This document shows, piece by piece, positions 6,418 through 12,537 of a stretch of 13,098 nt of DNA. The DNA is from an uncultured Thermomicrobiales bacterium. GTDB taxonomy: Bacteria; Chloroflexota; Chloroflexia; Thermomicrobiales; Thermomicrobiaceae. Location of the stretch: positions 1-13,098 of the forward strand of contig CALAGB010000074.1 of NCBI GenBank assembly GCA_937891245.1, read 5' to 3'. The translations under genes and the position numbers were made by a program. Every line of letters starts with the position of its first letter. Position 1 is the first letter of the stretch. Under the pieces are notes generated by a model. The model was not told where the DNA came from. It searched no databases and saw only the letters and a list, made by a program, of their open reading frames with translations.

Positions 6418-7329
6418 CTACCGTCCACCCGGACGCAGCACATCCGACAGGCCATCGCCGATGAAGCTGAAGGCGACGCCGGTGATGACGATAGCGATGC
6501 CGGGGATGGCGCTCATCCACCAGGCGGTGGTTATGAAGCTTTTGCCCTCGGTGATCATCGCGCCCCATTCGGGGGTTGGCGGCTGCGCGCCCAGGCCGAG
6601 AAAGCTCAGCGAGGCGGCCAGCACGATGTAGAGCGCGATGTCGGCCATTGAGAAGACTATTGATGAGGTGATGACATTCGGCAGCAGGTGGCGCAGCATG
6701 ATGCGCAGGTCGTTGCCGCCCATCGCCCTGGCCGCGATCACGTACTCCTTGTTCTTCTCGACCAGAATCTCGCTGCGTATCAACCGCGCGTAGACGATCC
6801 AGGCAATGAGCGCGACGGCGAAATACATATTCGTCAGGCCCGGCCCAAGTACGGCCACGATGGCGATGATCAGGACGATGAAGGGAAACGCCTGCACGAT
6901 ATCGACCAGGCGCATCACGAGCGCGTCGATCCAGCCGGCGTAGTAGGCAGCGATCGTGCCAAGCAGAATGCCGATGATGAACGGCGGGATCGTACTGATA
7001 ATGCCGACACGCAGATCGATGCGCGTGCCGTAGAGCACACGCGAGAAGATGTCGCGGCCGAAGTTATCCGTGCCGAACAGGTGCGACATGCTCGGCGGCA
7101 GCTGCGTCGCGCTGTAATCCTGGTCGATCGGGTCGTAGGGGGCGATGAGTGGGGCGAAGAGCGCGATCAGCAGGATCACCGTGAACATCGATAGCCCGAT
7201 AACCAGATTGCGATTGCGCAGAATGCGTCGCCAGCGGCGTCGCCGGACGCCCTCACCGGCAAGCTGCATCCGGCCGGACGGCGCGAGTGCGGCCGTCTGT
7301 TCGTTCCCCCGTGCTTCAAGTTCTTGCAT
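6418..7329 (-). CDS. DppC/OppC-type ABC transporter permease, copy 2
   Basis: A 303-residue inner-membrane subunit of the second peptide-type importer. A basic, cytoplasmic N-terminus (VRRRRWRRILRNRN, 28-41) precedes helix 1 at about 42-63. The family signature FGTDNFGRDIFSRVLYGTR is at 85-103. The EAA loop is EYVIAARAMGGNDLRIMLR (195-213), then PNVITSS. The conserved SFLGLGAQPPTPEWGAMI block is at 242-259. The ATG at 7329 directly follows the TAA of the DppB-type gene with no spacing (TAAATG), so the two are translationally linked; the only upstream ribosome-binding sequence is GGAG nine bases away, inside the preceding gene. It is the last gene of its operon. The N-terminal 40 residues share nothing with the paralogue at 5301-6188, but the core does, for example FPFIVLIIAIVA and VYARLIRSEILV in both. 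Confidence 0.93.
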   Translation of the reverse strand: MQELEARGNEQTAALAPSGRMQLAGEGVRRRRWRRILRNRNLVIGLSMFTVILLIALFAPLIAPYDPIDQDYSATQLPPSMSHLFGTDNFGRDIFSRVLYGTRIDLRVGIISTIPPFIIGILLGTIAAYYAGWIDALVMRLVDIVQAFPFIVLIIAIVAVLGPGLTNMYFAVALIAWIVYARLIRSEILVEKNKEYVIAARAMGGNDLRIMLRHLLPNVITSSIVFSMADIALYIVLAASLSFLGLGAQPPTPEWGAMITEGKSFITTAWWMSAIPGIAIVITGVAFSFIGDGLSDVLRPGGR

Positions 7330-8271
7330 TTATTCCAACTCCACGCGCGGATCGAGAAATGAATAAACCAGGTCGGTGAGCAGGTTCACGACGATCACCA
7401 TGAAGGCGAAGATGAGCGTGGAGGCCTGCACGACCGGGTAATCACGCGCGGTAATCGAATCGATCAGCAGTGCCCCGGCGCCCGGTAGCGCGAAGACCTT
7501 TTCGGTGATCACCGTGCCGCCCATCAACCGACCGATGCTGATGCCGAGCAGCGTAATCGTCGGGATGAGCGCGTTGCGCAGCACATGCGCCATGACGACG
7601 GTCCGCTCAGCGATCCCCTTCGAGCGTGCTGTGCGCGTGAAATCGGCCTGCATCGCTTCGAGAATGCTCGTGCGTAACGTGCGAATCAGGATCGGCGAGA
7701 GGCTGAGTGAGATCGTCAGCGAGGGGAGGAAGAGGTGCTTCAGGTGGCCCCAGGGGCCCTCGCCGTAGCCGGAAACCGGAAAGATCCCCAGCTTCACGCT
7801 GAAGAAGATGATGAACATGATGCCGAGCCAGAAGGAGGGCATCACCATCGTGACCATCAGCGCGCTGCGCACGATGTTGTCAAGCATGCTGTCTTTCTTC
7901 AGCGCGGCCAGCACCCCGAGCGGCAGCGAGACGAGAATCGTGATGATCAGCGTAACGAGGACAACCGAGAGTGAAACCTGCAGCCGGGAGAAGAGAAGTG
8001 ATGAGACCGGAACGCCATAGTGCAGTGATTTACCCAGATCAAGCTCTGCCAGATTGCGCACAAAATAGCCGTACTGTACGACTAACGGTTTATCCAGCCC
8101 CATCGATCGGCGAATACCGGCAAGCTCCGAGAGCGGCGCATGCTCGCCGAGCATCAATTGCGCCGGATCACCGGGGATCGCACGGATCATCAGAAAGACG
8201 ATGATCGTAATGCCAATGAGCACCGGCACCATCTGAATGAGCCGGCGCGAAATGTACTGACCGCGAGACAC
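7330..8271 (-). CDS. DppB/OppB-type ABC transporter permease, copy 2
   Basis: A 313-residue inner-membrane subunit, channel partner of the DppC-type protein. I place the start at the GTG at 8271: the product then begins MSRGQYISRRLIQMVPVL, matching the first residues of the paralogue at 4335, gives the same length of 313, and has an AGGGGGAA ribosome binding site just upstream. A longer frame to an ATG at 8343 would add 24 residues without a family match. Helix 1 is at about 11-31, with AIPGDPA after it. The EAA loop is DFTRTARSKGIAERTVV, followed by RNALIPTIT, and the C-terminus ends Y-S-F-L-D-P-R-V. The gene lies 360 bp after the receptor gene, across a repeat-like element, and abuts the DppC-type gene. 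Confidence 0.92.
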   Translation of the reverse strand: MSRGQYISRRLIQMVPVLIGITIIVFLMIRAIPGDPAQLMLGEHAPLSELAGIRRSMGLDKPLVVQYGYFVRNLAELDLGKSLHYGVPVSSLLFSRLQVSLSVVLVTLIITILVSLPLGVLAALKKDSMLDNIVRSALMVTMVMPSFWLGIMFIIFFSVKLGIFPVSGYGEGPWGHLKHLFLPSLTISLSLSPILIRTLRTSILEAMQADFTRTARSKGIAERTVVMAHVLRNALIPTITLLGISIGRLMGGTVITEKVFALPGAGALLIDSITARDYPVVQASTLIFAFMVIVVNLLTDLVYSFLDPRVELE

Positions 8272-8631
8272 CGTTCCCCCTTGGGTTAAGGAATGTAGGC
8301 GCGCGATTATGGTGTTTGACGAAATAACCGGCCGTTCGGGCAATCATCGCTGCCCGACCGTTGACGTGCTCCGCTGGCCCATGCCGCGCCCGGCATCCGC
8401 CCGGCGCTAAACCGCCGGGCTACAGAGACAAAACCCACTGAAGGGGTTGAATATTGCGTATGCCTACCTCGTCCCTTCAGTGGACGTCGTCTTTGAAGCC
8501 CTGGGTTTTGCATCCAGGGCGGACGTCAAGCGAAGTCCGGTGAATCGATACGTGCATCCGTCCGACCCACACTATGCCTGCGAGGGCTCGTTACTTGGTC
8601 AAACACCAACATTTACGCCTAACAAGACCTC
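8272..8631. other. 360-bp spacer between second receptor and permease genes
   Basis: No gene is seen. The spacer separates the solute-binding protein from its permease genes within one - strand operon, where the first operon has only 58 bp. It contains the multi-hairpin element at 8399-8527 and the ribosome binding site of the permease at about 8275-8282. Whether transcription crosses it fully or restarts is unknown; I see no convincing - strand promoter in it. Confidence 0.5.
8399..8527. repeat. Repeat-like intergenic element with nested hairpins
   Basis: Several perfect inverted repeats lie in order. GCCCGGCG (8399-8406) pairs with CGCCGGGC (8413-8420) around CTAAAC. CCACTGAAGGG (8435-8445) pairs with CCCTTCAGTGG (8473-8483). 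GCCCTGG (8498-8504) pairs with CCAGGGC (8514-8520). The heptamer GGACGTC appears directly repeated at 8482-8488 and 8521-8527. The style (GC-rich arms around a CTAAA-type loop, followed by ACAAAACCCACTGAAG) resembles dispersed intergenic repeats of high-GC genomes, but only this one copy is visible here. It would also make stable RNA between receptor and permease messages. Confidence 0.55.
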
Positions 8632-10383
8632 CTAGCTTTCCAGATACGTATTGGTAAAGACGTACTGCCCCATCGGATGATGGAAGAAGTCCTTCACCTT
8701 GGTGGAGAGCACATCGACGTACGGGATCACATAGAGATAGACGAACGGCGCGGCATCCTTGTGGATCTGCTGGATCTGATAGTAGAGCTGGCGCCGTTCG
8801 TCCGGATCAAGCGTCGTCTGCGCCTGATGGGCGAGATCGATCGCCTTCTGATCGGTCCAGCCGGTGTGATAGTTCTCGTTCGATTCCGGCAGGATGGCAT
8901 AGGAGACCAGTTCATCCGGATCGATGATGTCGTTGGTCCAGCCACTGAGGTTGGTGACGAACTGGTTGTGGTTGTAATTATCGCGCGCCACCGCGGCATC
9001 CATCTGCTGGATCGAGATGTCGACTTTGATCTTCGACCACATCGACTTGAGCGCGGTCGCGATCTGCATCTGCTGCTCGTTGCCGGAGTTAACCAGCATC
9101 TCGATCTTGGCGCCATCCGGCGACTGCGACTCGCCCATCAGCTTGTTGGCCATATCGAGGTCGAAATCGTACGGCTTCTGATCGGGATTCCAGAAGAGCA
9201 TCCCGTTCGGCATGAAGCTGTTGGACACCTCGGCGTTGCCGAAGAGGAGCGTCTTGATGAGCGCGTCCTTGTCGGTCGCGTAGTTGAGCGCCTGGCGGAG
9301 CTTCACATCGTTGAGCGGCGCGTTGCGACAGTTGAGGACGACGAAGTTGTTGTACGTCGAGGCGAACTTATAGACTTTCAGTTTCGCGTCTTTCTCCAGG
9401 TCGGGCACCCGATTGAGCGGCACATCGTTCTGGCCGATGATGCCGAGCGACTCACCGCCCTGCAGTTGCAGGATCTGGCTGTTGGTATCGGGAACCTGCT
9501 TGAGCACAACCTCGTCCAGAAACGGTCGGTCCTTCTCCCAGTAGGAGGTGTTCTTGCCGAGCGTGATATTGACCCCTTTCTTCCACTCTTTCAGGAAGAA
9601 GGGGCCGGTGCCCATCGCATGCTCGGCCAGGTAATCGACGCCGTTCTTGTCGACAAACGCCTTGGAGATAATGGCTGAATTGAACATCGAGATGTCGGAG
9701 AGGAACGGCGCCCAGACACCCGTCATGGTGATGGTAAGCGTCTTGTCATCGGTCGCGGCGATATCCTTCACCTGCATCAAGGTGAAGTTCCAGCCGCCCT
9801 TCTCGTCCGCTTTCGCGCGATCGAGCGACCACTTGATATCGTCCACGGTCATGTCGGTGCCATCGGAGAACTTCACGCCCTGGCGCACCGCGAAGGTATA
9901 GGTGAGGCCGTCCTGCGACACGTCCCACTTCTCAGCGAGGCTGGGGATCAGCTCGAGCCCGTTCTCTTTGACACCGACCAGTTGCTGGTAAATGCTCAGA
10001 AAGACCCAGATATCCGGGTTGTGCCACATCGTCGGGTCGGCATTGAGCGAATCGACCGAACGCGTGAAGGTGATGCTGCCGCCCGCCTTGCCGGCGCTGG
10101 CGGTTGTCGCACTCGGTGTGGCCGATCCGGCGACTGGTGAGGCGTTCTGATCGATCGTGATCACCGAGGTTGGCGTCGTCGCGGCCCCACCGCTGCTGCT
10201 GGTGGAAGCCGACGACGCCGAGGTCGGGGTCTTGTCGCTCCCGCCACCGCAGGCGGCCAGCAGCGCCGACGCGGCCGGAACGCCGATGCCGGCAACGGCC
10301 GTATAGCGCAGAAAACGACGACGGCTCAGACGGCTGCTCGTGAGCCGATCGCCCAGGTCCGACGGGTGAAAGCCATCCATCAT
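8632..10383 (-). CDS. Peptide-type ABC transporter solute-binding lipoprotein (SBP family 5), copy 2
   Basis: A 583-residue extracellular receptor, paralogue of the protein at 2471-4276. The start is set at the ATG at 10383, because AGGGAG lies seven bases before it; a GTG at 10401 would place that ribosome binding site inside the gene. The signal has a twin-arginine motif SRRRFLR (20-26), a hydrophobic segment and a lipobox LLAAC with Cys 45, so Tat export and lipid anchoring are expected. A Ser/Thr/Ala linker (46-100) contains the same SSSGGA and QNASPVA stretches as copy 1. The SBP signature is KWDVSQDGLTYTFAVR then GVKFSDGTDMTVDD. In the 50-residue block starting NAPLNDVK, 44 residues are identical to copy 1. 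The C-terminus (GWTNDI..DPDELVSYAILPES) is also shared. The signal region is unrelated to copy 1. It heads a - strand operon with two permease genes. Confidence 0.93.
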   Translation of the reverse strand: MMDGFHPSDLGDRLTSSRLSRRRFLRYTAVAGIGVPAASALLAACGGGSDKTPTSASSASTSSSGGAATTPTSVITIDQNASPVAGSATPSATTASAGKAGGSITFTRSVDSLNADPTMWHNPDIWVFLSIYQQLVGVKENGLELIPSLAEKWDVSQDGLTYTFAVRQGVKFSDGTDMTVDDIKWSLDRAKADEKGGWNFTLMQVKDIAATDDKTLTITMTGVWAPFLSDISMFNSAIISKAFVDKNGVDYLAEHAMGTGPFFLKEWKKGVNITLGKNTSYWEKDRPFLDEVVLKQVPDTNSQILQLQGGESLGIIGQNDVPLNRVPDLEKDAKLKVYKFASTYNNFVVLNCRNAPLNDVKLRQALNYATDKDALIKTLLFGNAEVSNSFMPNGMLFWNPDQKPYDFDLDMANKLMGESQSPDGAKIEMLVNSGNEQQMQIATALKSMWSKIKVDISIQQMDAAVARDNYNHNQFVTNLSGWTNDIIDPDELVSYAILPESNENYHTGWTDQKAIDLAHQAQTTLDPDERRQLYYQIQQIHKDAAPFVYLYVIPYVDVLSTKVKDFFHHPMGQYVFTNTYLES

Positions 10384-10978
10384 GCAGTCTCTCCCTCTCA
10401 CGGAACGCGATACGTCAGCGTCACTCCGATCTTCCTCGCGGTGTAGATCCCGGTGCGCAGGATCGGAGTCGCGACTGCGCGGGGATCACCAAATTGCGGC
10501 GAGCGGCTCGTCGGGGTTGGCAACGATACATCTGACGCTGCTCTTGGGATGGGACGTTTCCGACGAAGCATGGCGTCGCGCCACGCCGCCTCATTTATGA
10601 AGAACGCTGCTCGGAGCGTACGAACTGCGGATACACCCAGCCTGGATGCGTCGAGATACGGCTCATCGGTGACCAGCTACAGCGTTCGTTTGTCCTCGAA
10701 CAGCGCTAGCATAGCATACGTTTGTGAGAAATATAACCCTGCGCTGGGCTATTCGCGCAACCACCCGCAGATTTGCTCCAGATCTGACAGCTGTTCAATC
10801 CTCGGGCGGTCCTTTCGCCATTCCGTGCCATTGTCATCCTAAGGCCGAGGCCGAAGGATCTCCCCCTGAGCACGACGCGGCAGGTAAACGGGGAGGAGAT
10901 TCCTCGCTGCGGCTCGGAATGACAGGAGGGCGGCGTCAGGATGACAAGAAGTGAGCGCCTCTGCGCGAGCGTTCTCGT
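10384..10978. other. 595-bp non-coding stretch between second transporter operon and peptidase gene
   Basis: No gene is supported; frames in it lack ribosome binding sites and recognisable products. It must contain the promoter of the - strand transporter operon. The most AT-rich spot, 10708-10736, gives TATATT and two overlapping TATGCT hexamers on the - strand, but no good -35 partner, so I do not call a promoter. The right end, 10831-10947, is a repeat-like element that also sits directly behind the stop codon of the peptidase gene. Confidence 0.5.
10831..10947. repeat. 117-bp repeat-like element with 10-bp terminal inverted repeats
   Basis: TTGTCATCCT (10831-10840) and AGGATGACAA (10938-10947) are exact inverted copies bounding the element. 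Inside are AGGCCGAGGCC, GAAGGATCTCCCC, and on the right GGGGAGGAGATTCC and CTCGGAATGACA, the last giving a second inner version of the end repeat. The wording (TGTCAT...GAAGGATCT...GGAATGACA) matches a type of dispersed palindromic repeat I have seen in Chloroflexota and other genomes. It lies 31 bp beyond the stop of the peptidase gene, so it may also serve as its terminator. No coding capacity. Confidence 0.6.
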
Positions 10979-12127
10979 CTACGCTCCGACCTCCCACAGC
11001 TTCTCGTGGCTCTGGTAATCGCTGCGGTATTCGGCGCCGCGTTCGGTGATCAGGATCATATCTTCGACGTGAAAGCCCTCACCGGCCGGGCTGGTTGTGC
11101 CAACTTCAATCATCATGACCATGCCGGGCAGGATCGGCTCGTGGATCCACGGGTAGAGCTGCGGTGACTCGTGAATACCGAGACCGATGCTGTGACCAAG
11201 GACGGCCGACTTATACTCGAGTCCGAGTTCGTCGTAGCCGCGTCGACCGATTTCAGCCGCCTCGGAGGCGAGCATGCCGGGCTGGATCGCCTGCACGATC
11301 CGATGCTTGATCTCGGTGAGCTTGGCGTGCAGATCGCGCTGCTGATCGTTCGCCTTGCCGACCACCACCGTCCGTGCCAGATCGGAGAAATAGCCGTCGC
11401 GGAAACCGCCGAAATCGGTCGCCATCGCCATGCCCGCTTCGATGATCTTGTCACCCGCGATGGCGTGAAACGCTCCGCTATGTTCACCGACGCCGAGAAT
11501 CGGAAAGGCGATGAGATCGGCTCCGCGTGCCAGCAACTCGTACTGCATGCGCGCCGAAATGAGCCGCTCGCTATCGCCCGGTTTGGCCGACGCGAAGGCG
11601 GTGTCGATCGCGGCGGATGTCCAGCCGGCCATGCGCTCCAGCAGTTCGATCTCGGCCGGCGTCTTGATCAGGCGCGGCCGCTCCAGAAACGTCAGCGCGT
11701 CCTCGAACGTCGCCTCCGTCAGATGCTTCTGGAGCGCCATGAAATGCCCACTGGAGAAATTACGTCCCTCGATGCCGATGCGTCCGCTCCCCGCGCCGCA
11801 CTCGCGCAGCACCTCGGCAACGACCCGCATCGAATCGGGTCCTTCACCCTCATAGCTCCGTACATCGGTCAGAAACGTATCTTCGGGCCGCAGGTTCGCC
11901 TTGCGCCGCTCGTAGATAACCCAGACCGGCTCAGCTCCCTTCGGCCAGACGGCGAAATGCGCGCGTTCCGGGATGCCGCGTATATCGTAGCTCCAGAAGC
12001 CGGTGTAATACGGTGTGTTCTCCGGCGATGTGACGATCACCGCGTCATACGGCCCGTTCTCGATCGCCTCCCGAATGGCCGTCAAGTTCGTATATTTCCC
12101 CCGCGCTACCTCGCTGAGATCACGCAT
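10979..12127 (-). CDS. M24 family metallopeptidase (Xaa-Pro dipeptidase/aminopeptidase-like)
   Basis: A 382-residue cytoplasmic enzyme expected to remove N-terminal residues next to proline, or split Xaa-Pro dipeptides, using two divalent metals. The start at the ATG at 12127 is supported by GGGAGGA six bases upstream; longer versions to 12232 add 35 residues without family support. Residues 1-150 form the creatinase-like N-terminal domain, including NTPYYTGFWSYD (37-48). From about 155 (RLIKTPAEIELLERMA) the pita-bread catalytic domain begins. All five metal ligands are present: D238 (ATDFGG), D249 (YFSDLARTV), H312 (GHSIGLGIHE), E341 (MMIEVG) and E355 (FHVEDM). The gene is alone, upstream of the - strand transporter operon by 595 bp and on the same strand. 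Some M24-type proteins act on creatine or have lost activity, but the full ligand set argues for a working peptidase. Confidence 0.9.
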   Translation of the reverse strand: MRDLSEVARGKYTNLTAIREAIENGPYDAVIVTSPENTPYYTGFWSYDIRGIPERAHFAVWPKGAEPVWVIYERRKANLRPEDTFLTDVRSYEGEGPDSMRVVAEVLRECGAGSGRIGIEGRNFSSGHFMALQKHLTEATFEDALTFLERPRLIKTPAEIELLERMAGWTSAAIDTAFASAKPGDSERLISARMQYELLARGADLIAFPILGVGEHSGAFHAIAGDKIIEAGMAMATDFGGFRDGYFSDLARTVVVGKANDQQRDLHAKLTEIKHRIVQAIQPGMLASEAAEIGRRGYDELGLEYKSAVLGHSIGLGIHESPQLYPWIHEPILPGMVMMIEVGTTSPAGEGFHVEDMILITERGAEYRSDYQSHEKLWEVGA

Positions 12128-12288
12128 CCGGTTCCTCCCTGTTCTCATTGATCGACGCATGGCTTCGAGTCCGACGCCCCGCGCGTCGCCCACCACCACC
12201 GGCCCAAATGTTGGATGACGGTATCCTCGCACGGATTCGGGAGATGTCGAGAGGGGAGGGTGATCGGGTGGGGTGCCGATGGACAGGA

Positions 12289-12432
12289 TCGGCGCCCGAA
12301 CGACGCCTGAGGTTGAAACATCAGGTTATCAGACGAAATCCCTCCAGGATTGGGGGAATCCTTCTTAGTCCCCGAAGGGACTTCGTCTACGTAGCCCGAC
12401 GGATTTATCCTCGGGCGATGATCGGGCGCCGA
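12289..12432. repeat. 144-bp repeat-like multi-hairpin element
   Basis: TCGGCGCCCGA (12289-12299) and TCGGGCGCCGA (12422-12432) are exact inverted copies that close the element. Inside are four smaller perfect hairpins: CCTGA/TCAGG (12306-12325), AGACGAA/TTCGTCT (12331-12388), AGTCCC/GGGACT with loop CGAA (12367-12382), and CCCGA/TCGGG (12395-12415). AATCC/GGATT (12337-12351) is an alternative. The layout of a closing stem with several arms could fold as a branched structure. I believe it is a dispersed intergenic repeat rather than a functional RNA, but one copy cannot settle that. Confidence 0.55.
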
Positions 12433-12466
12433 CCACGTTCAGGATCACCACCGCCACCCATACCCT

Positions 12467-12496
12467 CTGACAACCATCTCTCGTTCCGCGTATGAT
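12467..12496 (+). promoter_or_regulatory. Good sigma-70-type promoter of the MmeI-like gene
   Basis: CTGACA (12467-12472) and TATGAT (12491-12496) each match consensus at 5 of 6 positions and are separated by 18 bp. Transcription starting near 12503 would leave a leader of about 35 bases to the ATG at 12538. This is the best promoter in the window. Confidence 0.6.
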
Positions 12497-12506
12497 ACGT
12501 ACGCGG
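12486..12506 (+). promoter_or_regulatory. Candidate operator overlapping the -10 of the MmeI-like gene
   Basis: CCGCGTA (12486-12492) and TACGCGG (12500-12506) are exact inverted repeats seven bases apart, and a second odd palindrome, GTATGATAC (12490-12498), is nested inside. The block covers the TATGAT -10 box, where a bound repressor would block transcription. Restriction-modification genes are often controlled by such sites; the binding protein is not in the window. Confidence 0.35.
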
Positions 12507-12537
12507 CCATCCGTTCTTCATGAATTGAAATACGGTA

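Larger units (their letters stand above)
12128..12537. other. 410-bp divergent intergenic region
   Basis: The region lies between the - strand peptidase and the + strand MmeI-like gene. It holds, from left to right, the GGGAGGA ribosome binding site of the peptidase (about 12134-12140), a G/C-rich stretch in which I find no clear - strand promoter, the multi-hairpin element at 12289-12432, and the promoter of the MmeI-like gene at 12467-12496. No gene is seen. Confidence 0.5.

Noticed and set aside
8272..8343. Extended N-terminus of the second DppB-type permease
   Set aside because: The 24 extra residues match nothing in the family, and the GTG at 8271 has a ribosome binding site and gives the same N-terminus and length as the paralogue.
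8677..9678. 333-codon open frame on the + strand
   Set aside because: It is the equivalent antisense shadow of the second solute-binding protein, with the same composition bias as the one opposite the first copy.
10708..10760. - strand promoter with TATATT or TATGCT for the second transporter operon
   Set aside because: The -10-like hexamers are present, but the only -35-like sequence (TTGCGC) is a poor match and at awkward spacing.
11171..12151. 326-codon open frame on the + strand
   Set aside because: It is antisense to the M24 peptidase, whose five ligands are intact, and has no features of its own.
8399..12432. CRISPR array
   Set aside because: The repeats found are inverted arms within single elements of different sequence; there is no series of equal direct repeats with regular spacers.
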